The position numbers and the translations under genes are program-made. Source: Chlorops oryzae (lineage: Eukaryota; Arthropoda; Insecta; Diptera; Chloropidae). From it: DNA of 64,000 bases. Location: contig CM035807.1 in assembly GCA_020466095.1 (NCBI GenBank), positions 63,086,650 through 63,150,649 on the forward strand. The letters run 5' to 3'. Positions 52,731 through 62,340 of this stretch are shown piece by piece. Under the pieces are notes generated by a model that was given only the letters and a program-made list of their open reading frames with translations, did not search any database and was not told the DNA's origin. The stretch's first letter is position 1. Each line of letters starts with the position of its first letter.

Positions 52731-55700
52731 TCATAAGGTTTCTGGCAATTCGACTGGCAACAGACAGAGCTTTGTAATCGGCCTTGTGATGATACCAAAT
52801 TGTGTTTTTACGTCGACAATGCGCACAAGACCATCATCCCCCGGGTGGACTTGAACGATCCTTCCTTTTCTCCACTCAAATGGGGGCAGCTGAGCATCCA
52901 GGAGGACGTAGAAATCGCCAACCTTTACATTCGGCTGCGGCATCTTCCATTTATCTCTCTTATGTAGATTAAGGAGATATTCCAATTTCCACCGTTGAGC
53001 GAATCGGTGATGTAGAATTTTCACTTTCTCCCATCGCGTAGTGAGCGGCAAATCAGCGTGTGATTCTTCAGGCCAAGCGGTAAGTGGAGCTCCTCGGAGT
53101 AAGTGCCCAGGTGTCAGTGCTAATAGGTCTGACGGATCATCTGACATTGGCGTGAGCGGACGCGAGTTCAAGACTCCTTCGATTCGTGCCAACAACGTGG
53201 CGAATTCTTCAAACGAGAATTTGTGCGGACCAGCTACCTTGACGAAGTGGATCTTGAAGCTTTTGACCGCCGCCTCCCATAATCCGCCCATATGAGGTGC
53301 GTGGGGCGGGATCAGATGCCATTCGAACCCTTGCAGGGAATATTTCCGTTGAAGGTCGTCAGCAGCACTCGAAACGAATTTAGCGAGTTCGGCGTCTAAA
53401 GCATTTTTGGCGCCAATGAAATTCCGGCCGTTGTCGGAGAAAATTCTCTTAGGGAGTCCCCGGCGTCCTATGAACCGATCGAATGCGGCCCGGAAAGACA
53501 TAGTGGACAACTCCGAGCATAATTCGAGGTGAACCGCCTTAGTGGCGAAACACACAAACACGCTGACGTAGCCCTTGAGATATGGTGCCGTCCGAAGAGT
53601 GGAAGTTTTGATGTCAAACGGTCCGGCAAAGTCGACGCCGGTATGCGTAAACGGTAGCGACAACGTTGATCTTTCAGCTGGCAGAGCGGCCATCATCTGA
53701 GTCTTCACTCGTTGCTTATGGATGTTGCACGTATGACAGCGAGTGATGCAGCTCTTTATTTTTCGTTTTAATCGCGCGATGTAAAAGTTCTGTCGCACCA
53801 TGCGAAACATGAGTTGAGCGCCACCATGCAGGAGCGTTTTATGTGCGAAGTCCAAATACAAGCGGCAAAACGTGGAGGCGGCAGGTATGATGATCGGATA
53901 TCTTTCGTCTATCGTAAGATCTGCATGAATAAGCCGGCCATTGACGCGCAGCAGGCCATCATCGTCAAGCATAGGGTTCAGCGATAACAGCTCGCTCTTC
54001 TTTCCGAGTGGTTTTCCTTCACTGAGATCCTGATACTCGAGTGGATAATGAAATGTTTGTGAAAATAAAATTAAACGATTTCTCACCATCGTCTGCTCAT
54101 CTTGCGACAGTATAAGTGTGTTGGGACTTGGGACCATCTCTCTTCGCGCTTGTCTGTAGAAACGCATTACGTAGCCGATGACTCGAAGCGCTCGATCATA
54201 CGATGAAAATCTGGCGAGAACGTCTTCCGATTCTGTAATGACGGTAAATGCGGCCGCCTTCCGCTCTTTAAGAGTTGTAGATGATGGGGATTCAAACTGG
54301 GGCCATTTCTCTGGCGATTCTACGAGCCATGACGGTCCTTGCCACCAAAGCGAATTTTCACAGAGATCCTGAGCTAGCATCCCTCGGGTACCCAAATCAG
54401 CTGGATTGTCTCGCGAGCGTACATGGCGCCATGGAGTGTTGCCAACGTTGGTCAGAATTTCGGAAATTCGATTGGCGACGTAAGTTTTCCATGCATTCGG
54501 AGGACGTTTCAGCCATGCCAGCACGATCGAGGCGTCTGACCATAGAACCGTTTGATGTTCGTGAATATGAAGCTGCGCGTTGATCGATTTGATTAGTCTG
54601 GACAGAAGAACGGCGGCGCAGAGCTCGAGGCGCGGTAGGCTGACAGTTTGCAACGGGGCCACCTTAGATTTCGCCGTGAGCAAGTGAGCATAAACTTGGT
54701 TGGGACTCTCGATGCGGAGGTAGAGTGCTGCACAATATGCTCGCTCCGATGCATCACAGAATCTGTGGAGCTGAACTGTGACCGTAGGATCGTAGTGCAC
54801 CCATCTCGGAATTTGAATTTGCTCGATGAATACCAAATCAATGACGAAAGCGCTCCAGCGTTCTAAAGCCTCATTCGACACCCGCTGATCCCATTCCGTG
54901 CCTTCGAGCCACAGCTGTTGCATAAGAACCTTGGCGCGGATGATGATCGGCGTAAGCCATCCTGCTGGGTCGAATAGCTTTGCGATATCAGACAAGATAT
55001 GTCGCTTGGTCGTCGATGATGCGGCAGAATGAGCGCTCAACTTGTATGAGAAACGATCAGCAATAGCATTCCAGCGGATCCCCAACATTTTTGCGTCGCT
55101 GGCAGATTTAAATTTCAAAAATTTGGCATCCAGCAGGTGTGAAGATGCGACATCCTTTAATAATTCGGCATGATTCGCGGTCATCTTCTTCAACGGAAAT
55201 CCCGCCGAGCCGAGCGTGCTAATGAGTTGCGTTTTTGCTGTACATGCCACTTCGAGTGTATGGCCGCCTGATAGGACGTCGTCGACGTACGTTTCATTCT
55301 TCAAAATGAATGCTGCTTGAGGAGCGTCGTGCGCCGAGTCGTTTGCCAATTTATGAAGCGTTCGAATGGCCAAATATGGAGCACAGTTGACTCCAAACGT
55401 CACGGTTTTCAATTCGTAATCCTTCACAGGTCCAGTCTCTTCCTCGCGAAATAGGATGCGTTGAAAGGCTCGATCCTCTTCATGCACCTGTATCTGTCGA
55501 TACATCTTCTCTATGTCGCCGTTAAACACGAATCGATAGAGCCTCCAGTTGAGCAAAGGGATGACCAAATCCGCTTGGAGCACCGGTCCGACATGAAGCA
55601 CATCGTTCAACGATAAGGATGACGAGGTTTTCTGTGACGCATTGAAAACGACGCGCACTTTGGTGGAGGTACTCTCTGGCTTCATCACTGCATGATGGGG

Positions 55701-56576
55701 AAGATAAAAAGAAAGGAAATTATTTTCGTGTATAATTTCGGAATTGGAGCATGGCTCCATGTGATCATATTGTAGATACTCTGCTAACACGGAGTTATAA
55801 GTGTCGCGCATAAGAGGCTGCTTCGCAAGTCTTCTCTCCAGGCTCTGGTATTGCGTCAGCGCTCCGAATTGCGATGCACCTAAGCGTAAGGCGGATTTGG
55901 AAAATTCGACCTTAAATGGTAGACGTACGACATATCTACCTTCGGAATTTTTAACGGTGGTCTGAACATAAAGCTCTTCACAATAAACATCCTCTGAAAG
56001 AGGCGGAGGGGAATGTGGAACCTCTTCTTGTTCCCAAAACGATTTGAGTAGCTCGAAAAGCGACTCATGGGTGTCTCCGGAGGAGACCTGCGTCGTAAAC
56101 GCTTCGGTGGATTCGATGGCGATGGGCCCACTCAAATACCACCCGAACACTGAATTTTGTGCTACGAGACTCCCTCCGACATTCATTTTGACTCCAGGTC
56201 GTAGTAATTTAGGCATAATATCGGAGCCGATGACCATATCGATGCGGCCTGGATTCATGAAGTGGGGGTCGGCGAGCTCAAGCGATGAAAACTCTTGGGG
56301 ATCCATGTTGGAGACCCGTTTGGCTGGAAGCCAATTTGTCAACTTTGGTAACACCACGGCGTCGATCTGATCCTCGAACGTAGAACGAGGCGATGCGAGC
56401 ATGATGGAACACTCTTTTTTTGCAACTTGGGTGCACTGCCCGCCCATACCGGATACGTTGCACACTTTGGGCGTAGTTGGAAGATTCAATTGGAGCTGCA
56501 TCCGTTCCGTAATAAACGTCCTTTGAGATCCTTGGTCGAGAAGGGCTCGCACTAAAAAGCGCTCTCCTTGATGCAA
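52731..56576 (-). CDS. BEL-2 pol polyprotein (protease, RT, RNase H, integrase)
   Basis: A 1,281-codon uninterrupted frame. Protease/DUF1758 starts at once (RALLDQGSQRTFITE, about 10-24; VIGSDIMPKLL). RT has HHAVMKPESTSTKVRVVFNAS, FNGDIEKMYRQIQVH with the first catalytic Asp, and TYVDDVLSGGH (about 428-438). RNase H has HRFCDASERAYCAALYL (about 600) and LPRLELCAAVL. Integrase zinc region has HGGAQLMFRMVRQNFYI and CITRCHTCN; the core has THTGVDFAGPF, RIFSDNGRNFIGA and PPHAPHMGGLWEAAVK with D, D and E. The DUF5641 tail is GRIVQVHPGDDGLVRIVDVKT. The frame starts in what should be Gag-Pol linker, so the ATG at 56576 is probably not a true start; a frame break or frameshift joins it to gag. Confidence 0.95.
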   Translation of the reverse strand: MHQGERFLVRALLDQGSQRTFITERMQLQLNLPTTPKVCNVSGMGGQCTQVAKKECSIMLASPRSTFEDQIDAVVLPKLTNWLPAKRVSNMDPQEFSSLELADPHFMNPGRIDMVIGSDIMPKLLRPGVKMNVGGSLVAQNSVFGWYLSGPIAIESTEAFTTQVSSGDTHESLFELLKSFWEQEEVPHSPPPLSEDVYCEELYVQTTVKNSEGRYVVRLPFKVEFSKSALRLGASQFGALTQYQSLERRLAKQPLMRDTYNSVLAEYLQYDHMEPCSNSEIIHENNFLSFYLPHHAVMKPESTSTKVRVVFNASQKTSSSLSLNDVLHVGPVLQADLVIPLLNWRLYRFVFNGDIEKMYRQIQVHEEDRAFQRILFREEETGPVKDYELKTVTFGVNCAPYLAIRTLHKLANDSAHDAPQAAFILKNETYVDDVLSGGHTLEVACTAKTQLISTLGSAGFPLKKMTANHAELLKDVASSHLLDAKFLKFKSASDAKMLGIRWNAIADRFSYKLSAHSAASSTTKRHILSDIAKLFDPAGWLTPIIIRAKVLMQQLWLEGTEWDQRVSNEALERWSAFVIDLVFIEQIQIPRWVHYDPTVTVQLHRFCDASERAYCAALYLRIESPNQVYAHLLTAKSKVAPLQTVSLPRLELCAAVLLSRLIKSINAQLHIHEHQTVLWSDASIVLAWLKRPPNAWKTYVANRISEILTNVGNTPWRHVRSRDNPADLGTRGMLAQDLCENSLWWQGPSWLVESPEKWPQFESPSSTTLKERKAAAFTVITESEDVLARFSSYDRALRVIGYVMRFYRQARREMVPSPNTLILSQDEQTMVRNRLILFSQTFHYPLEYQDLSEGKPLGKKSELLSLNPMLDDDGLLRVNGRLIHADLTIDERYPIIIPAASTFCRLYLDFAHKTLLHGGAQLMFRMVRQNFYIARLKRKIKSCITRCHTCNIHKQRVKTQMMAALPAERSTLSLPFTHTGVDFAGPFDIKTSTLRTAPYLKGYVSVFVCFATKAVHLELCSELSTMSFRAAFDRFIGRRGLPKRIFSDNGRNFIGAKNALDAELAKFVSSAADDLQRKYSLQGFEWHLIPPHAPHMGGLWEAAVKSFKIHFVKVAGPHKFSFEEFATLLARIEGVLNSRPLTPMSDDPSDLLALTPGHLLRGAPLTAWPEESHADLPLTTRWEKVKILHHRFAQRWKLEYLLNLHKRDKWKMPQPNVKVGDFYVLLDAQLPPFEWRKGRIVQVHPGDDGLVRIVDVKTQFGIITRPITKLCLLPVELPETL

Positions 56577-57979
56577 TATGTGTGTGAGCGCGGCCGTAAC
56601 AGTACTTGCGTCTGGCTAATCGATACGTGCGCATGTGCTTGCGAAGTGGATGATCCGTCGGCGGTTACAAAATTCGAAGTCTTCGGTGGCGCGGAAGCCT
56701 GCGCCGGATGGCTCGTCGGAGACGGGCCGTCAGCCTGAAGAGGCGTCGGTGTGGTTGAAGATCCTTGACCCTTTTGTGTAGCCGTTGGATTCGGAAAATG
56801 AAGAAGCGTATGATGCGATTTTCTGCACTTTGCGCAACGGAAGGTACTATTACACTTTGCCTTTAAATGACCAGTCGAAAGGCAGTTGAGACATCGATGG
56901 TGCTGCGAAACAGCTTGGACACGTTCGTCGACCGACATATTGAGAAACACATCACATTGACGTAGAGGATGGTTGCCGCGACAGAGGACGCAGACTCCAT
57001 TGGTCCGCTCTTGGGCGAGAAACACGTTCGTCGAAGGCACTTCGGGTTTTACAGCGGGATGGGGAGCCTCCAATGCATTAAAGCTGGAAAGGCGTTCAAC
57101 AACTTCATATCGCTTAGTTAAAAAGGCGTTCATTTGTGGCCACGTTGGCACCTCTCGATGTGACGCCAATGACTGTTCCCAATGTGCGATCGTTTGCGCC
57201 GAAAGACGCCTGGAACAGAAATGAACGAGCAGGGCATCCAAAATATCCACGACTCCATGACTCTTCAGCATCTTGAGGCAATCGTTGACGGTTGTTTGTA
57301 TGCCCAGGATTCCTTCCGGCGTTTCATCTTGGATAGCAGGCAGGTCGAATAAATTTTTGAATTGATGATCGACGAGGATGCGTTTGTTCTCATATCGCGC
57401 CTTAAGAGCCTCCCACGCATTCGTAAAGTTCTCGCCACACAGGGGATAGCCTTTAACGATAGCACCCGCTGCTCCCGTCGTCTTGCTGTGAAGATGGTAT
57501 AACTTTTGCACTGGTGGCAGCCGAGGGTGATTGACGTAAACCGCGGTGAACATGTCTCGAAATGCTGGCCATTCACTATAGCCACCAGCAAAAACTTCAG
57601 TATCACACGGTGGTACCCTGATGAAATTGTCTTCTCCATGAAAGTCGTTAGGTGGAGGAGTCGCCCGAGTGCTCGACAGCGGTGGATGTTGGGGGGTGAT
57701 TTCTCGTAGCATCTCCTGAAGCCTGGCTCTGGCTATCACCTGAAGATCGCGACACTCATGATAACTAATTTCAGCAGAATCGGCCGCATCCGGACTCCAG
57801 GCACCTTTCTCGACCGCTGCTCGATACGTTTGACGCACTTCATTCCAATCGTACACCAGTTGTTTGATTTTAAGCTCCAGCAATTGCTCGCTTTGATTCA
57901 TCGGATCGCTGTTCATAGCTGCATCACACATGTTCTTGAGTTCAGCAACCGTGGAGTTAAAATGCCGTAAGGGATCCAT
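56552..57979 (-). CDS. BEL-2 gag
   Basis: A 475-codon frame starting MDPLRHFNSTVAELKN. The capsid (DUF1759-type) region has GGYSEWPAFRDMFTAVYV (about 131-148) and KLYHLHSKTTGAAGAIV. The knuckle triad lies at about 325-395: CVLCRGNHPLRQC, CLNCLSTGHLKAKC and CAKCRKSHHTLLH. A Pro/Thr/Ser-rich segment follows, and the frame ends in 8-10 residues that overlap pol out of phase. In most BEL elements gag and pol are one frame, so the break near 56610 is either a one-base mutation or a frameshift site. Confidence 0.93.
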   Translation of the reverse strand: MDPLRHFNSTVAELKNMCDAAMNSDPMNQSEQLLELKIKQLVYDWNEVRQTYRAAVEKGAWSPDAADSAEISYHECRDLQVIARARLQEMLREITPQHPPLSSTRATPPPNDFHGEDNFIRVPPCDTEVFAGGYSEWPAFRDMFTAVYVNHPRLPPVQKLYHLHSKTTGAAGAIVKGYPLCGENFTNAWEALKARYENKRILVDHQFKNLFDLPAIQDETPEGILGIQTTVNDCLKMLKSHGVVDILDALLVHFCSRRLSAQTIAHWEQSLASHREVPTWPQMNAFLTKRYEVVERLSSFNALEAPHPAVKPEVPSTNVFLAQERTNGVCVLCRGNHPLRQCDVFLNMSVDERVQAVSQHHRCLNCLSTGHLKAKCNSTFRCAKCRKSHHTLLHFPNPTATQKGQGSSTTPTPLQADGPSPTSHPAQASAPPKTSNFVTADGSSTSQAHAHVSISQTQVLLRPRSHTYCIKESAF

Positions 57980-59044
57980 ATTGTTTACGGATGTGGATCA
58001 CGAAACCCGATTCTGACAAGATAATTGTCCGAAGAATTCACTGCAAGCTCGATCAATTCACCGTTAAAAATGAGAGCAAAATTAAATTATCGCCGGCTTT
58101 AGAAGTGAAATGGATGCCTGTTTGTGAAAAAGACATAAAAACCTCGGCCGAAAAGGAACAATACAAGTTATAAAAAGGCAACCGCAGTGCGTAAATGCGA
58201 CCAATGTCTACCGTAGCGTACCTCAAATTTGTTTACCTTAACCTTCGCAACACTCCACAAATTTCCTGCAACCCCAAAGTCAATTAAAGAAAACCAAATC
58301 GCATAATAATTGTCAGTAAAATATAAAGAGAATTCGATGCGTTCGATTTGTTCAAAGTTTGTTTTTCCAACCAGTTTGCAAAGTTCCGATTATGCATCAA
58401 AGCGAAAGCAGAGCGCGGGCAGAGCGCAAGCAGAGAGACTCAACGTATATGAAACTTGGTGTTCGAATTGCGGTCACACACGTTCGTTCTAACAGTCGAT
58501 GCGATCAACTTTTATGTTCGAAGTATGATGCAACGCACAGCGTTAGAACTGACCTACGCAACACAATGCACGTAAGCTCGATGTGTTATACAGATTGCTT
58601 GGCTCGCTGTCTGCTAGCCTTGAATTCGTATGGACTTGCAATGGAAAAAACCCAAACGATTTCTATGCGTGTTCCGCAAGCGAAAACCCAACGCAATAAA
58701 GAAAAGAAGAAACGAAGAAAACCGCAATTCATTCTCACAGGGAACGAGAAACCCAAATGCTGCTTGCCACACCGCTATGTGCCGGTTGTTTTGCAATATC
58801 GACTGTGCACAAAAACCACCACCAAAGGCAACACGGATGTGCGAGCGAGATGGTTGATGAGAATATGAAGAGAAAGGATGAGTCGAAACGGCGATGTGTG
58901 TCACGTGATTGGATCGTGTTGCTCTTGACTTTTCTGGAGGGCAAATAGCGGTAAAGGGTGACACACACGTGGCCTACTCTTTCGATTCCCACTAAGATTG
59001 GTCCACCGGAGCCGATTCCAGGCTTCTGGCACGGGATCGCCAAA
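57980..59044 (-). promoter_or_regulatory. BEL-2 leader with primer binding site
   Basis: Next to the 5' LTR, the minus strand reads TTTGGCGATCCCGTGCCAG (59044-59026), the primer binding site; the tRNA is not assigned. The leader is long (about 1,065 bp) and has short frames on both strands (for example plus 58359-58868) without family features. I read it as non-coding. Confidence 0.65.
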
Positions 59045-59350
59045 TGTTAAGGTGAGGGAGATTGAGAAATGGACGTACCTTTGTTTTCCGGACTGCGCTG
59101 GCTGCTGTGACGATTGTGCGGTTAGATTTGGAGATCGAAGAGTCTGTCGATTACGCGGCGCGGTCTGATTCGGTTTTATTCTCGAAATAAAAATATAAAA
59201 AAAAACAAAATAAGCCTTTGCCTTCTTGGCTGTTTTTGATCAAATTAAATTCACTGTCTCTTTTTATTTCTACGTTTCTTTGCCTTTTTCTTTCTGGCTC
59301 TTTAAATATAGTTCCACTATAATACACACTTTTTCTTAATTTTTAAATTC

Positions 59351-59381
<31 letters not shown>

Positions 59382-59621
59382 TGTTTAATTTTAATTTGGA
59401 TGTTTTTGGCGCTTTGCGAGCGAGACGGGGTTTTGCGCGACCAATAAAATTGTTTTCGACCGTTTTAAGCGCGAGCACCACATCGATTGATTAAGAAGTC
59501 GTCGTCGTCGTCGTCGCTCGATCTAGTGCTGTAGGACAAAAGGGTATTCGATTAGTTCGATTCTCGCCTAACTCTAAGGGCTCGGCTATCGAACGGCGGT
59601 AGCTGTGGTGAAGAACGAACA
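59045..59621 (-). repeat. BEL-2 5' LTR (577 bp)
   Basis: Begins TGTTAAGGTGAGGG (versus TGTTGAGGTTAGGG in the partner) and ends GAACGAACA. It has a longer (GTC)n run near 59500 than the other copy. Followed by CTCAC. Confidence 0.93.
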
Positions 59622-59626
59622 CTCAC

Positions 59627-60213
59627 ATTAATTAGTGAGCGATCCTCTTAGCTGGTCCGGCAGTGGATGGTCTCTTCGGACTGCTCATTGTCAGACCTTA
59701 GGTATATTAACTTTATAGTTGGGGAGTAAGATACTAAACATCCGGCTATGTTCACAAATAAGAAGCGTACAAACTGATATAGGTTTAAATCTTCCCTAGA
59801 GTATGCACTTGATCCGACACCTACTCCTATCCAGAGCATACAGAGCTTAGATGAAACAGTAGACACTTTCACATTGGCCTGCGAAATAGCGGCCAAAGCA
59901 GCTTGTAACCCCACCAAACCACGAGGCAAACTCAAACCTCCTTGGTGGAATGCGGAAATCGCAAACCTCAGGAGGAACTGTTGAAAATGCTTCAATGAAG
60001 CCAAAAAAACATCGGACTGGCAATCCTATAGGAAGAGCCTCCGAATATTCAATGACATAATCAGGAAAGCGATCGTCCTGGACAACCTTCTGTGAAAAAG
60101 TAGAAGGCGTTTTCGAAACGAACCGCCAACGCAAATTCCTAAGCTCGTCGCCAAGGTACCCCGGGTGCATCCAAAGAGAGAACGAGACCTGGACCGATAC
60201 TCCCTCGGAAACC
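59627..60213 (+). pseudogene. LOA-like ORF2 endonuclease C-part and linker
   Basis: Resumes the coding interrupted at 51366: WMVSSDCSLSDLRYINF carries the S-D motif at the end of APE-type endonucleases, with the usual catalytic His replaced by Leu (SDH becomes SDL). Then the linker ALDPTPTPIQSIQSLDETVDTFTLACEIAAKAACNP, PPWWNAEIANLRR and YRKSLRIFNDIIRKA. Stops at about 59650, 59730 and 59980. It fixes the BEL-2 insertion point inside this domain. Confidence 0.75.
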
Positions 60214-61400
60214 ATGGAGGTCCTCATGTACACTCACTTCCCAGGAAGCTACCAGGAGTCTGAGCAGAGACTTTCTCCCATACATCACTCCTCTAATTTT
60301 TATCTTTCCCCAAGAAGGAGAATAAGTCAGAACCATGTCAGATGGGCGATTAAATCGTTTAATCCTTTTAAATCCCCTGTCCCAGATGGCATCATACCAG
60401 CCGAGTTGCAACACTCGTCGGAGTGGGCGATTCTCTGGGATACAGTGATTTGCAATGCCTGGATGAAGTTCTCTCCTACTCCCGTTAATTGGCGGAAGTA
60501 CAGAGTTATCTTCATCCCTAAAGCAGGCAAAGCAAGTCACACGATACCAAAGGACTTCCGTCTGATCAGCCTTTCATCCTTTCTTCTGCAAATCTTCGAG
60601 AGGATCCTTGGATTTTTCATAAACGATACCATTAGTATCGATAGTCTATCTGGATCTCAACATGTCTATACCAAAGGCAAATCTGTTGAGACAGCAATGC
60701 ACAGAATAAACCAAAATGTTGAGAAATCACTTTCGCACAAAGAATACAAGCTAAGCGCGTTTGTAGATATAGAGTTGGCGTTCAACGGCGTCTGCCCACA
60801 AGCTGTGATGTCAGCTTTATCCAGCTTGGGAAATGATGGCAAAATAAAAAGCATAGTGAGAAGTTTACTTATTGATAGGACTATCATTTCGTCGGTGGGG
60901 AACACGCAGCACAGCAGAAAGGTGGGGAGAGGAACACGCTAAGGAGGTGTCCTCAACCCACTTCTCTGGAATCTGGTTGTTAACCCTCCGCTTACTGTAC
61001 TCGATGACTTTATATGCAATGTGGTAGCGTACGCGGATGACATTGCATTATCCGTCATGGGAAAGCACCTCGACATCATGTCGGACATGATGTCCCAACA
61101 TTTAAGAACACTCAGCCGCTGGAGCGGGGAGTGTGGACTTAAAATTAATCCTAATAAAACGGAACTCGTACTCTTCTCCAGGAGACACAAGATCCCATCC
61201 GCAAACCTACCAAAACTAAATGGGGTTGTCTTAAAACCAAGCAGCCAAGTCAAATATTTAGGGCTGATACTGCTGCTGTAAAAGGGGAAAAGGCCCAAAA
61301 TGGGGACTTTCTCCTTATTCTACACTATGGCTCTACCAAGCTGTGGTAGAACCGATTCTTCAATACGGCTCTGCCTTTTAGTGGCCGATCACCTATAAAC
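60214..61400 (+). pseudogene. LOA-like reverse transcriptase
   Basis: Open frame 60214-60942: NHVRWAIKSFNPFKSPVPDGI, WRKYRVIFIPKAGK, KDFRLISLSSFLLQIFERIL, SGSQHVYTKGKSVETA and AFVDIELAFNGV (first catalytic Asp). TAA at 60940-60942 replaces the Gln of the expected RQGG motif; GVLNPLLWNLVVN follows in frame. The catalytic VAYADDIAL box is at 61024-61050 and intact. LINPNKTELVLFSRR and the thumb follow to 61281, after which the frame is lost. Target-primed RT copies the element onto nicked DNA. Confidence 0.88.
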
Positions 61401-62340
61401 CTTCGTATATTCAAGCCTTAGACAGGGTGAGAGGACAGCCTGCTTAACCGGTAACAAGAGCACTGAGGACTACCCCTTCCAAGGCACTCTCTACAGTCCT
61501 TTGTTGGCTACTAACATCACTCGTCATCAGTTAAACCTTACCTTAGCCCTCCGCCTGCCTGACCACTGCAGTGGTTTTCAAACAAAGGTCACGGCCATTT
61601 ATCACGCCGCCAGGTGGCTATCAGGTCCTTTGATTGCGGCCTGGAGTCCACATCAAAACTTGTCCAAAAATGCCGAAAATCTCTTAACGATATAGCGGAA
61701 CATTCAGCAGTATCTATTTGCTGGCTACCGGGGCACAGGGACATCGAAGGAGACTGCGAGGCTGATAAACTCGCTAAGAAGAGCACATCACTTCCAGAGA
61801 CCTCCTTTACAACATAAGAATTCCACTGGCTGCAGTGAAATTCCGCATAAAAGAAGAATATCTCAGCCTGGCAAACAAGCTGTGGGTCGAGAAAGACTTC
61901 TGCAGAATTACTAGACAATTCTGGCCATCTCTGAACAATAGACGATCAAGGGAGCTAGTGTAACTCAGCAGCATCTCCATCCATCAGACGGTATCAGTTC
62001 CCACCGGGCACTGCCTCTTCGGCAGGCATGTCGCAGGGCTGGGAGCCCCCATACAATGACTTTCGCCAAAGCTGTCGCTCGGAGGAGGAGGAGGAATCTA
62101 CACTCCGCCTTCTGGGTCAGTGCCTGGCCTTATCGTCAAAAAGACTGTCTCTACTGGGACACACCTTTCGGAACAGCCTCACCGAACTGTCCGAAATCAA
62201 AATTTCAGACATCGTGCGGCTTATCAGAAAGTCTAATTGGCTTTCATAAGAAGTAGAAAGGGGCTCGTCGTGCCTCTCAATGGTATCACAAGGGGCCTAT
62301 ATATGAGCCCACGTGAGCTTTCAGCTTGGACCTAACCTTC
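61401..62340 (+). pseudogene. LOA-like RNase H, C-terminal zinc-like region and 3' end
   Basis: AIRSFDCGLESTSKLVQKCRKSLNDIAEHS, then SICWLPGHRDIEGDCEADKLAKK (61614-61817) is the second half of an RNase H domain, with the catalytic Asp region near D-x-E-x-D. Stops at 61695 and 61815. The C-terminal part is MSQGWEPPYNDFRQSCRSEEEEESTLRLLGQC (62028-62130), which normally forms a Cys/His cluster, and then IKISDIVRLIRKSNWL. The 3' region includes GGTATCACAAGGGGCCTATATATGAG and ends near 62340. Confidence 0.75.

Larger units (their letters stand above)
51367..59621 (-). mobile_element. BEL-2: BEL/Pao element with an extra zinc-knuckle ORF
   Basis: LTRs at 51367-51942 and 59045-59621 start TGTT and end GAACGAACA; flanks are CTCAC on both sides (51362-51366 and 59622-59626), a 5-bp target duplication. 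Minus-strand order is leader, gag (57979-56552), pol (56576-52731) and a third ORF (52628-51981). Total 8,255 bp. The LTRs differ at roughly 2-3% by eye, including a (GTC)n length change. Pol is one long open frame, so the copy is fairly young. Gag and pol are in different frames with a short overlap. Confidence 0.95.
48040..62340 (+). mobile_element. LOA-like non-LTR retrotransposon, decayed and twice interrupted
   Basis: A non-LTR element in plus orientation: 5' region from about 48040, ORF1 (49826-51079), endonuclease N-part (51045-51366), endonuclease C-part and linker (59627-60213), RT (60214-61400), RNase H (61590-61815) and 3' region to about 62340. Foldback C (48314-49626) interrupts the 5' region and BEL-2 (51367-59621) interrupts the endonuclease. 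The combination of APE-type endonuclease, RT and C-terminal RNase H, and the wording of the RT motifs, suggests the LOA clade of the jockey/I group. The exact clade is tentative. Poly(A) or target duplication not defined. Confidence 0.8.

Noticed and set aside
58359..58868. 169-codon plus-strand frame in BEL-2 leader
   Set aside because: Opposite to the element, no domain, lies between the primer binding site and gag where non-coding leader is expected.
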